NCBI GenBank assembly: GCA_030691385.1
Contig: JAUYEI010000106.1
Coordinates: forward strand, 1 to 52,668
Reading direction: 5' to 3'
Source: Azonexus sp.
GTDB taxonomy: Bacteria > Pseudomonadota > Gammaproteobacteria > Burkholderiales > Rhodocyclaceae
Length of the DNA: 52,668 bases
In this document: positions 36,367 through 44,514 of the stretch, piece by piece
Numbering within the stretch: position 1 is the first letter of the stretch
Layout of the letters: each line of letters opens with the position of its first letter
The notes under the pieces: model-generated
The model's database searches: none
The model's input: the letters and a program-made list of their open reading frames with translations, nothing else
What the model was told of the DNA's origin: nothing
Position numbers and translations under genes: made by a program

Positions 36367-37486
36367 GGGCATTCACCTGACGCTGCTGGTCGGTCCGGGC
36401 CTCCCCATCCCGGCGCCGAAGCCGCTGATGGACGCGCTGGAAAGCGTCGAAGTCACTTCGTCAGCCGACAGCCCGAGCGGCTTCCAGCTCAGTTTCGTCG
36501 TCGACAACCGCTCGCCGCTGCACACCCTGCTGCTCGTCGCCGGCGGCCAGGTGCCGTGGCTGCGTGTCATTCTCGTCGCCACCATGAACAGCCTGCCGAC
36601 CGTGCTCATGGACGGCCTGATCACCCGCCAGGAAATCACCGGCGGCAACGAACCCGGCCAAAGCCGCCTGACCATCACCGGCGAAGACCTGACCGTGGCG
36701 ATGGACAAGCAGGACATGAGCGGCCTGCCCTATCCGGCCATGCCGCCGGCCGCCCGCGTCGCCCTGATCGTCGCCCGCTACGGCCTGTACGGCATGCTGC
36801 CGATCATCATCCCGTCGCTGTTCGAGGACATCCCGATCCCGGTCGAGCGCATTCCGACCCATGAAGGCACCGATCTGGCCTACGTCCGCCAGCTGGCCAA
36901 AGAGGCCGGCCACGTCTTCTACATCGAGCCCGGCCCGCTACCCGGCGCCAATGTCGCCTACTGGGGTCCGGAAATTCGCCTCGGTCCGGTCCAGCCGGCG
37001 CTCAATCTGGGCATGGACGTGCACAGCAACGTCGAAGCGCTGTCCTTCGCGGTCAACCAGTCCGGGGCCGAAATTCCCATCGTCTTCATCCAGAACCCGA
37101 TCACCAAGTTCCCGATCCCGCTGCCCGTCCCCGACGTCAGCCTGGCCAACCCGCCGCTCGGCCTGATTCCACCGCTGCCCAAGAGCATCAAGCTGATGAA
37201 GGAAACCGCCAAGCTGTCGCCCATCGCCGCCCTCGGCAAGGGACTGGCCGCGGCGGCTGGCTCGTCGGCCGATGCGGTGACCGGCGACGGCAGCCTTGAC
37301 GTGCTGCGCTACGGCCATGTGCTCAGGGCCCGCCAACTGGTCGGCGTGCGCGGCGCCGGCCTGTCCTTCGATGGCCTCTATTACGTCAAGAAAGTCAGCA
37401 GCAAGCTCAAGGCCGGCGAGTTCAAGCAAAGCTTCTCGCTGGCCCGCAACGGCCTGATCTCAACCCTTCCACTGGTGCCGGCATGA
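36359..37486 (+). CDS. baseplate hub protein, gpD/gp27-like
   Basis: The product has 375 residues and matches the phage late-control gpD group, which forms the hub trimer (as in VgrG N-terminal halves). 'PTHEGTDLAYVRQLAKEAGH' followed by 'VFYIEPG' is the family's conserved segment, and 'GRYGLYG'-like (here 'VARYGLYGMLPIIIP') precedes it. The start is GTG at 36359, supported by GGAGGGA five bases upstream. It overlaps the spike gene by four bases. Confidence 0.85.
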   Translation: MLKGIHLTLLVGPGLPIPAPKPLMDALESVEVTSSADSPSGFQLSFVVDNRSPLHTLLLVAGGQVPWLRVILVATMNSLPTVLMDGLITRQEITGGNEPGQSRLTITGEDLTVAMDKQDMSGLPYPAMPPAARVALIVARYGLYGMLPIIIPSLFEDIPIPVERIPTHEGTDLAYVRQLAKEAGHVFYIEPGPLPGANVAYWGPEIRLGPVQPALNLGMDVHSNVEALSFAVNQSGAEIPIVFIQNPITKFPIPLPVPDVSLANPPLGLIPPLPKSIKLMKETAKLSPIAALGKGLAAAAGSSADAVTGDGSLDVLRYGHVLRARQLVGVRGAGLSFDGLYYVKKVSSKLKAGEFKQSFSLARNGLISTLPLVPA

Positions 37487-37998
37487 GTGAAAAACCCCGC
37501 CATTACGGCAAGTTCCGCGGGGTCGTCCTCAACAACATCGACCCCATGCAGATGGGCCGCATCCAGGTCCAGGTACCCGATGTGCTCGGCCCGATGCTGT
37601 CCTCGTGGGCCATGCCCTGCGTCCCGTTTGCCGGCATCCAGAGCGGCGTCTTCGTCCAGCCTCAGGTCGGCGCCGGCGTCTGGGTCGAATTTGAACAGGG
37701 CGATGCCGATTACCCGATCTGGGTCGGCGGCTTCTGGGGTTCGGCGGCCGAAGTGCCGGCCCTGGCCCTGGCCGGCCTGCCGGTTTCGCCCAGCATCGTC
37801 TTGCAGACCGGCAACCAGAATACGCTGATGATCTCAGACCTGCCCGGCCCGACCGGCGGCATCCTGCTCAAGACGATGACCGGGGCGATGATTTCGATCA
37901 GCGAGATCGGCATCACCATTTCCAACGGCCAGGGCGCCACCATCATGCTCACCGGCCCGACGGTGAACATCAACAACGGCGCCCTGACGGTCATTTGA
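37483..37998 (+). CDS. baseplate spike protein, gpV/VgrG OB-fold
   Basis: The product has 171 residues. The OB fold is marked by 'YGKFRGVVLNNIDPMQMGRI' and 'VGAGVWVEFEQGDADYPIWV' with 'GGFWG'. The C-terminal ~50 residues are a triple-helix-forming beta repeat ('MISISEIGITISNGQGATI'). It forms the spike below the hub and is expected to carry the PAAR-like tip encoded next. It starts on the ATGA at the end of the hub gene. Confidence 0.9.
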   Translation: MSEKPRHYGKFRGVVLNNIDPMQMGRIQVQVPDVLGPMLSSWAMPCVPFAGIQSGVFVQPQVGAGVWVEFEQGDADYPIWVGGFWGSAAEVPALALAGLPVSPSIVLQTGNQNTLMISDLPGPTGGILLKTMTGAMISISEIGITISNGQGATIMLTGPTVNINNGALTVI

Positions 37999-38018
37999 GA
38001 GAAAGGAACGCGACGACC

Positions 38019-38342
38019 ATGCCCGGATTCCTCCTTCACCTCGGTGCCACCGTCCTCTGTGCCCACGGCGGCCAGGCGACGCCGACGGCGCCCAACCCGC
38101 GCGTGCTGCTCTCCGGCCAGCCGGCGACGACGCTCGGCGCTCCTTATGTCATTGCCGGCTGCGCGATGCCACCGCCGCCGGCCGGCAACGGCCCCTGCGT
38201 CACCGGCCAGTGGCTGATGGGCGCGACGCGGGTACTGATCGGCGGCCAGCCGGCGCTGCTCCAGGCCTCACCGTCGATCTGCGCCCCGACCGGCACGCCG
38301 ATGACAGTCGCCGTGACGCAAACTCGCGTGATGGGAACCTGA
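38019..38342 (+). CDS. PAAR-like spike-tip protein
   Basis: The product has 107 residues from the ATG at 38019 (AAAGGA at ~38002 upstream; a TTG in frame at 37995 is less likely). It starts 'MPGFLLHLGATVLCAHGGQA' and has 'PRVLLSGQPATTLGAPYVIA' and 'CVTGQWLMGATRVLIGGQPA'. These Gly-rich turns and the metal-type Cys/His (Cys at 14, His 16, later Cys) fit the PAAR-like tip that sharpens the spike. It lies between spike and gp25 genes, the usual place. Confidence 0.85.
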   Translation: MPGFLLHLGATVLCAHGGQATPTAPNPRVLLSGQPATTLGAPYVIAGCAMPPPPAGNGPCVTGQWLMGATRVLIGGQPALLQASPSICAPTGTPMTVAVTQTRVMGT

Positions 38343-38343
38343 A

Positions 38344-38703
38344 ATGAACCTCCATTTCCCCTTCCAGCCCGACCAGCGCGGCCGTAGCGGCGAGGCGGAC
38401 AATGACGCCCACCTGCGCGACATGATCGAACAGGTGTTGTTCACCATCCCGGGCGAACGCGTCAATCGTCCCGATTTCGGTTGCGGCCTGCTCCAACTGG
38501 TCTTCGCCCCGAACAGCGACACGCTGGCCGCTGCCGTCCAGATGACGGTGCACAGCGCCCTGCAGCAATGGCTGGGCGACCGCATCGTGGTCGAAGGCGT
38601 CAATGTCGAGCACGACGAAGGCACGCTCGCCGTCGACGTCCAGTACATCGTCCGCCGCGGCCAGGAACGCCGGCTGACCCGCTTTACCCGGGGGGCGCCA
38701 TGA
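38344..38703 (+). CDS. baseplate wedge protein gp25-like
   Basis: The product has 119 residues with the clear GPW/gp25 pattern: 'HLRDMIEQVLFTIPGERVNR' followed by 'PDFGCGLLQLVFAP', ending 'VQYIVRRGQERRLTRF'. It initiates the sheath on the baseplate in phages, T6SS (TssE) and eCIS. It begins one base after the tip gene stop. The last codons are followed by an MITE-like element that separates it from the gpJ gene. Confidence 0.92.
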   Translation: MNLHFPFQPDQRGRSGEADNDAHLRDMIEQVLFTIPGERVNRPDFGCGLLQLVFAPNSDTLAAAVQMTVHSALQQWLGDRIVVEGVNVEHDEGTLAVDVQYIVRRGQERRLTRFTRGAP

Positions 38704-38942
38704 TCCTTGAAACCTCAGTTGACCGCTTCTCCCACTCTGCACAGCCGCATGAACGCTGGCTTTGTGCCTTCGAATCCGTTCATCCGTGGGGTGACTGCGC
38801 TACACGGCTGCTGGCACATCCGGTCGGGCGCCCGGCTTTGTCGCTCCTCCTTGCAGGCATGAGCCTGCCGCGTCGTCGCTTCGTGCCGACCATCCCGCCC
38901 AGACGCACCATCAGCCGCGTCCAACTGAGGTATCAAGGATGA
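38700..38942 (+). CDS. 80-codon reading frame across MITE-like copy 2
   Basis: The frame starts on the ATG that overlaps the gp25 stop (ATGA at 38700-38703) and ends on the TGA that overlaps the gpJ start (ATGA at 38939-38942). It covers the whole repeat element. It contains 'LCAFESVHPWGDCATRLLAH', then 'PVGRPALSLLLAGM', similar to the frame of copy 1 at the protein level but with a shifted N-terminus. I know no function. It may be a by-product of the element or a spacer kept because it maintains coupling. Confidence 0.4.
   Translation: MILETSVDRFSHSAQPHERWLCAFESVHPWGDCATRLLAHPVGRPALSLLLAGMSLPRRRFVPTIPPRRTISRVQLRYQG
38705..38938 (+). mobile_element. MITE-like element, copy 2 (in the eCIS operon)
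   Basis: The element is 234 bp, starts CCTTGAAACCTCAGTTGACC and ends with GTCCAACTGAGGTATCAAGG. It is in the opposite orientation to copies 1 and 3. ATGA occurs on both sides (38700-38703, 38939-38942), a candidate short target duplication. The right end holds GAGGT, eight bases before the gpJ ATG, and can serve as a ribosome site. Confidence 0.8.
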
Positions 38943-41395
38943 ACCGCCAGTTCCGCAGCGACAACCCGCGCCGCCTGCAACTGTTGCGTGACCAGGATCC
39001 GGTCGGCAAGAACGGCATCGATTTCGTCGAGATCGCCACGCTCGACCAGCGCAGCCTGCGCATCGTCTGCGTTCATCAGGTCAGCGGCATAGCCCGCGCC
39101 AATGTGCGGATCGACGGCGGCGTCCGCGTCACCGGCATCAAGCTGGCTGACGAACCGGTCATCAACGGCCGCGAAATCCGGATCAAGGTGGACAAGGCCG
39201 GCGATTTCTCGTGGTACACGCTGAGCCTGATCGACCCGGCCGACGCCGAAGCCCCGGCCCCCGGTTTCGACATCTGCCTGTCCACCCTCCGCATCAACTT
39301 CAAGGCCGGCTGCCCCTCCGAGTTCGACTGCGCCGACCTGCACGATTGCCCACCCGAGACGACGCCCGAGCCGCGCCTCGACTATCTGGCCAAGGATTAC
39401 GACAGCTTCCGCCGCCTCATGCTCGACCGCATGTCGCAACTGGTGCCCGGTTTTGCCGAACGCAGCCCGGCCGACTTCACGGTCGCCCTGATCGAAACCC
39501 TGGCCTATGTCGGCGACCATCTTTCCTATACGCAGGATGCCGCGGCCACCGAGGCCTACCTTGGCACCGCCCGCCGCCGCACCTCGCTGCGCCGCCACGC
39601 CCGGCTACTCGATTACCCGCTGCACGACGGCTGCAACGCCCGGGTTTTCGTGACCGCTGCGGTCGACGCTGCAGCCGAGGCAAAAACCATCCCGGCCGGC
39701 AGTGCGCTGCTGGCGGCGGCCGGCGCCGGCGACCCGGTGCGCCGCACCGACCTGCTCGACCAGTTGCCGCTGCCCGGTATCGAAGTCTTCGAGACCCTGC
39801 ACGACCAGGTGCTGCACGCCGCCCACAGCGAAATCGCCATCCACGACTTTGCCGACCCGGCCTACTGCCTGCCGCGCGGCACGACGGCCGCGGCACTGGT
39901 CAACACGCCGGCCCTGGCGCTGGCGGCCGGCGACGTGCTGATCCTCGAAGAAGTCCTCAGCCCGACCACCGGCAAGCCGGCCGACCTCGACGCCAGCCAC
40001 CGCCACCCGGTGCGCCTGACCGCCGTCAGCCCCGGCCACGACGACCTGACTGACACTGACCTGCTGCTCATCAACTGGCACGACGAAGATGCGTTGCCCT
40101 TCCCGCTCTGTGTCAGCCACGAATTCGAAATCGGCGGCGCGCTGGTCAAGCAGGCCATCGCCGTCGCCCGCGGCAATGTCGTGCTGGCCGACCACGGCCT
40201 GACCCGGCCCTGGCAGACGCTGGAGCCGCCGGAGGTGGGCGATGGCGGCACAGTTGCCCTACGTCTGCCCTACCGGCCGCGCCTCAAGGAATCCGGCCTG
40301 GCTTTCGCCGAGCCCTACGATCACGACGTGGCGACCGACACCCAGCAGCCGCTCTCGGCCAGTCGCGTGCTGACGCAGGAGCCACGCCGGGCCCGCCCGG
40401 CCGACATGATGCTGCTGGCCGACGATTCCAGCCTGTTCGGCGACCAGCCCGACCCGGCCGAAACGCCGTGGACACCGCAACGCGACCTGCTCGGCAGCGA
40501 ACGTTTCGCCCGCGAATTCGTCGTCGAAACCGAGAACGATGACAGCGCCTGGCTGCGTTTCGGCGACAACCAGTTCGGCGCCGCACCGATCACCGGCCAG
40601 CGCCTGCTCGCCCGTTACCGGCTGGGCGGCGGACCGCAAGGCAACGTCGGCGCCGAGGCGATCAGCGCCCTGATCAGCGACGATGCCAGCCTGATGCTGG
40701 GCGTCCAGTCCCTGCGCAATCCGTTGCCAGCCCAAGGCGGCGCCGATCCGGAAACGCTCGACGCCATCCGCCTCAACGCCCCGGAAGCCTTCCGCACGCA
40801 GGAACGCGCCGTCACCACCGACGACTACGCCCGCGCCGCCGAGCGCCACCCCGACGTGCAGCGCGCGGCAGCCCGCCTGCGCTGGACCGGTAGCTGGTAC
40901 ACCGTTTTCCTGATGCTCGACCGCCGCGCCGGCAAGCCGGTTGACGCTGCCTTCAAGGCGACCCTGCGCGCCTTCCTCGAACGCTTCCGGCTGGCCGGCT
41001 ACGACTTCGAATTCGCCGACCCGGTGCACGTCCCGCTCGAAATCCAGCTACAAGTCTGTGTGACCAGCGGCTACTTCGCGGCCGATGTCAAATCCGCCCT
41101 GATTTCCGTGTTCACCGCCGGCGTCGACCGTCACGGCCGGCCCGGCTTCTTCCATCCGGACGGTTTCACCTTCGGCACACCGCTCTATTTGTCGGCCGTC
41201 GTCGCTGCTGCGATGGCCGTAGCCGGCGTCGCCTCGGTCGATATCATCAAATTCCAGCGCTGGGGCCGCAAACCCAAGGGGGAACGGGCGGCTGGCGTCA
41301 TCACCGCCTCGCAGCTCGAAGTCCTGCGTGTCGACGGCGACCTCAATTTCCCTGAAAACGGCCAGATCAGCTTCATCGTGGAGGGCGGATCATGA
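38939..41395 (+). CDS. baseplate J-like protein 1
   Basis: The product has 818 residues of the TIGR02243-type baseplate J group. Conserved segments are 'LDYLAKDYDSFRRLMLDRMS' at ~143, 'LIETLAYVGDHLSYTQDAAA' at ~183 and 'EAYLGTARRRTSLRRHARLL'. The C-terminal part reads 'TTDDYARAAERHPDVQRAAA'. With the next protein it should form the baseplate wedges. The ATG at 38939 directly follows an MITE-like element whose end provides the ribosome site. It overlaps the next gene by four bases. Confidence 0.88.
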   Translation: MNRQFRSDNPRRLQLLRDQDPVGKNGIDFVEIATLDQRSLRIVCVHQVSGIARANVRIDGGVRVTGIKLADEPVINGREIRIKVDKAGDFSWYTLSLIDPADAEAPAPGFDICLSTLRINFKAGCPSEFDCADLHDCPPETTPEPRLDYLAKDYDSFRRLMLDRMSQLVPGFAERSPADFTVALIETLAYVGDHLSYTQDAAATEAYLGTARRRTSLRRHARLLDYPLHDGCNARVFVTAAVDAAAEAKTIPAGSALLAAAGAGDPVRRTDLLDQLPLPGIEVFETLHDQVLHAAHSEIAIHDFADPAYCLPRGTTAAALVNTPALALAAGDVLILEEVLSPTTGKPADLDASHRHPVRLTAVSPGHDDLTDTDLLLINWHDEDALPFPLCVSHEFEIGGALVKQAIAVARGNVVLADHGLTRPWQTLEPPEVGDGGTVALRLPYRPRLKESGLAFAEPYDHDVATDTQQPLSASRVLTQEPRRARPADMMLLADDSSLFGDQPDPAETPWTPQRDLLGSERFAREFVVETENDDSAWLRFGDNQFGAAPITGQRLLARYRLGGGPQGNVGAEAISALISDDASLMLGVQSLRNPLPAQGGADPETLDAIRLNAPEAFRTQERAVTTDDYARAAERHPDVQRAAARLRWTGSWYTVFLMLDRRAGKPVDAAFKATLRAFLERFRLAGYDFEFADPVHVPLEIQLQVCVTSGYFAADVKSALISVFTAGVDRHGRPGFFHPDGFTFGTPLYLSAVVAAAMAVAGVASVDIIKFQRWGRKPKGERAAGVITASQLEVLRVDGDLNFPENGQISFIVEGGS

Positions 41396-44300
41396 GCACT
41401 TCCGACAACTGCGGCTGCTGCGCCGGCGTCACGCCGCTGACCCCGGTCGACGCCATCCAGCCCCCCAGCCAGCCGGCGCTGGCGCTGCGCGTCGGCACCC
41501 ATGGCCGTTTCCGGCAAAGCATGCTGGCCGACCTCGCCGCCGAGCCTGCTCTCGAAGCCCTGACCACCCGCGCCGACGACGACCCGGCCATCGCCCTGCT
41601 CGACAGCTGGGCCGCCGTGCTCGATGTCCTGAGCTTCTACCAGGAACGGATCGGCAACGAGAACTACCTGCGTACTGCCACCGAACGTCGCTCAGTGCTC
41701 GAACTGGCCCGCGCCATCGGCTACGAGCTGCGCCCCGGCGCCGCGGCCTCGACCTGGCTCGCCTTCACGCTCGAAACCGCGCCCGGCGCCCCGCTCGAAA
41801 CCCGCATAGCCATCGGCGCCCGCGCCCAGAGCGTGCCCGGTCAGGACGAAACGGCCCAGACCTTCGAGACGCTCGAAGCGATCGACGCCAAGGTCCGCTG
41901 GAACGCGCTGCCGGTGCTGGCCGCCGAAGCCGTGCCGCCGCGCCTGGGCCTGCGCACCATTTATCTGGCCGGCACGGCGACCCGCCTGCAGGCCGGCGAT
42001 GCGCTGCTCATCATCGGCGACGAACGCGCCAAGGATCCCGGCAACGAAAACTGGGATTTCCGCCGCGTCGCCCGCCTGCGCGAAGTGCTGCCAGCCGACC
42101 CGAGCGACCCAAAGGACATCGGCTACACGGTCGTCACGCTCGATCGCGGCCTCGGCCAACCCTGGCGCGGCGTCCATCCGGCCCGGACCAATCCACGCTG
42201 TTACGCCCTGCGCGCCCGCGCCCACCTGTTCGGCCACAATGCCCCCGATTGGCGGGCCATGCCGGCCAACCTGCGCGCCACTTACCTCGGCATGGCCGAC
42301 GACGCCAAGCCGCCGATCAGCCAGCATCCGGAATGGCCGGGCTTCACGCTGGCCGATATTTCCGATCCACCGGCCGGCAGCGCCAGCGGTACAGGGCTCC
42401 TTGGTCAATACTACCGGGGCAAGGGCTTCCGCGAACCGATCCTGAGCCGTACCGATGCCACCGTGAATTTCGACTGGAGCACCGGCAGCCCCGATCCAGC
42501 CGTCCCGGCCGACCAATTCTCGGTACGCTGGTCAGGCTGGGTGCAGGCGCCGAGCAGCGGCCAGTTCAACTTCTTCGTGACGGCCGACGACGGCCTGCGA
42601 CTGTGGATAGACGGAGAACGCATCATCGATTTCTGGATCGACCAGGGCTTCATCGAACGCAGCGGGTCGGCCCGTCTGCAAGCCGATCACAAGCACGACA
42701 TCCGGCTCGAGTATTACGAGAATGGCGGAGCCGCCGCCTGCAAACTGGAATGGTCCGGCCCCGGCGTCGCCAGAGCCGTCATCCCCGCCACCCGCCTCTA
42801 CCCGCGCGACATCCATACCGTTCACCTCGACGCCAGCTACCCGAAATGGCTGGCCGACGGCTGGGCGGTCATGTCCATCCCGAATTACGAAGAGGTCTAT
42901 CGCATCGTCAGCACCGAGGACGACGCCCGGGCTAACTTCACCGTCTCGGCCACCGCCACCCGGCTGACGCTGAGCGGTGAAAATCTGCGCGACACTTTCA
43001 ACGATCACGTCCGCAGCACCACGGCTTTCGGCCAGTCCGAGCCGCTCGACTGGGCCAGCCGGCCGCTCTCCGGTTTCCTGCAGGGCCACCTGATCGACCT
43101 TGCCGGCTACGAGCCGGATCTGCCGGCAGGCCGCTGGCTGGCCGTTTCCGGCCTCGTGCTGGCCGACGTTCCGGCCAACGCCAAGGCCCTGAGCCGGCTC
43201 AAGAAAGGCGAGGCACTGGCCTCGATTCGCATCGCCCGCGACCGCAAGACGGCCGATTTGGATTTTGAGGCTTTTTTCCGGTTGACCGTAGCACTCGCCC
43301 CGGCCGCCGAAATTGTCCGCATCCAGCACAACGACAGCAGCAACGGTCGCACCCAGCTGCTACTCGACAGCGACCTGAGCAACGCCTACCTGCCGTCCAC
43401 CGTCCGCATCAACGCCAACCTCGCCCCGGCCAGCGCCGGCGACAGCAAGCAGATGCGCCTCCAGCCCGAGCCCCTGGGCAGCGGCGACGGCAGCCGCCGC
43501 CTGCAACGTTTCGCCCTGCGCCAGGGGCCGCTGACCTACATCACCGCCGCCACGCCGAGCGGCACGGCGAGCACCCTCGAAATTCGCGTCGACGGCCTGC
43601 TCTGGCAGGAAGCGCCGCGCTTCACCGCCCCCGGCCCGAACGAGCGCACCTACACCGTCAAACTCGATGAAAACGGCGGCGCCACCGTGCAGTTCGGCGA
43701 CGGCACGCACGGCACCCGGCTACCGACCGGCAGCGGCAATGTCGAAGCGCGCTACCGCGTCGGCCTCGGCACGGCCGGCAACGTCAAGGCCGAGCAGATC
43801 AGCATGCTGCTCACCCGGCCGCCCGGTCTCAAGGCTGTCACCAACCCGGTCGCAGCCAGCGGCGGCACCGATGCCGAAGCCGGCGACGAGGCCCGGCGCA
43901 ACGCCCCGCTGCGCGTCCGCACGCTGGACCGCATCGTCTCGCTGCGCGACTTCGAAGATTTCGCCGCCGCCTTCACCGGCATCGGCAAGGCCCAGGCCGT
44001 CTGGCTGTGGGACGGCGAGCAGCGCATGGTCCATCTGACCGTGGCCGGCACCGACGGCGCGCCGCTCGACCCGAACGGCGCGCTCTACCGCAACCTGCTC
44101 GCCGCCATCGACGGCGCCCGGCCGCCGCACCAGCCGCTGCGCGTCAGCCCCTGCCACGACCTGCGCTTCGGCCTGACTGCCGGGCTGTGGATCGCGCCGG
44201 AATACGAAGCCGAGAAAGTCCTGGCTGCCGCCGGCAAGGCCCTCGAAAGCGCCTTCGGTTTCGCTGCCCGCGCCTTCGGTCAGCCGGTCACCGGCAGCGA

Positions 44301-44514
44301 GGTACTGGCCGCGCTGCAAGGCGTCGCCGGCGTCATCGGTGCCGATCTCGACCGACTGATTCAGGTCGAATCGGGCCTCAGCGTCCTCACCTCGAACGGC
44401 CCCGATGGCAGCATCCCGGCCCGCAGCGCCCGCTGGCAGGGCAACAGCCTGCAGCCGGCCGACCTGCTGCTGATCGACCCGGCGGCCGTCACCCTCACGG
44501 AGCGCACGTCATGA
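41392..44514 (+). CDS. baseplate J-like protein 2 with inserted PA14 domain
   Basis: The product has 1040 residues. The N-terminus resembles protein 1 ('LLDSWAAVLDVLSFYQERIG', 'RSVLELARAIGYELRPGAAA'), and the C-terminus has 'VSLRDFEDFAAAFTGIGKAQ'. Residues ~334-470 are a PA14 domain: 'LLGQYYRGKGFREPILSRTD', 'FVTADDGLRLWIDGERIIDF', 'DIRLEYYENGGAAACKLEWS'. PA14 binds carbohydrates in adhesins and glycosidases, so the baseplate may carry a surface-recognition element. Residues ~622-633 ('DLDFEAFFRLTV') come from a reversed copy of the short repeat. ATGA overlaps at both ends. Confidence 0.88.
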   Translation: MSTSDNCGCCAGVTPLTPVDAIQPPSQPALALRVGTHGRFRQSMLADLAAEPALEALTTRADDDPAIALLDSWAAVLDVLSFYQERIGNENYLRTATERRSVLELARAIGYELRPGAAASTWLAFTLETAPGAPLETRIAIGARAQSVPGQDETAQTFETLEAIDAKVRWNALPVLAAEAVPPRLGLRTIYLAGTATRLQAGDALLIIGDERAKDPGNENWDFRRVARLREVLPADPSDPKDIGYTVVTLDRGLGQPWRGVHPARTNPRCYALRARAHLFGHNAPDWRAMPANLRATYLGMADDAKPPISQHPEWPGFTLADISDPPAGSASGTGLLGQYYRGKGFREPILSRTDATVNFDWSTGSPDPAVPADQFSVRWSGWVQAPSSGQFNFFVTADDGLRLWIDGERIIDFWIDQGFIERSGSARLQADHKHDIRLEYYENGGAAACKLEWSGPGVARAVIPATRLYPRDIHTVHLDASYPKWLADGWAVMSIPNYEEVYRIVSTEDDARANFTVSATATRLTLSGENLRDTFNDHVRSTTAFGQSEPLDWASRPLSGFLQGHLIDLAGYEPDLPAGRWLAVSGLVLADVPANAKALSRLKKGEALASIRIARDRKTADLDFEAFFRLTVALAPAAEIVRIQHNDSSNGRTQLLLDSDLSNAYLPSTVRINANLAPASAGDSKQMRLQPEPLGSGDGSRRLQRFALRQGPLTYITAATPSGTASTLEIRVDGLLWQEAPRFTAPGPNERTYTVKLDENGGATVQFGDGTHGTRLPTGSGNVEARYRVGLGTAGNVKAEQISMLLTRPPGLKAVTNPVAASGGTDAEAGDEARRNAPLRVRTLDRIVSLRDFEDFAAAFTGIGKAQAVWLWDGEQRMVHLTVAGTDGAPLDPNGALYRNLLAAIDGARPPHQPLRVSPCHDLRFGLTAGLWIAPEYEAEKVLAAAGKALESAFGFAARAFGQPVTGSEVLAALQGVAGVIGADLDRLIQVESGLSVLTSNGPDGSIPARSARWQGNSLQPADLLLIDPAAVTLTERTS
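43255..43290 (-). repeat. short dispersed repeat, copy 6 (inside a CDS, reversed)
   Basis: On the minus strand it reads ACGGTCAACCGGAAAAAAGC followed by CTCAAAATCCAAATC. It is in frame in the J2 baseplate gene, where the reverse complement encodes Phe-Phe-Arg-Leu-Thr-Val. Confidence 0.9.
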
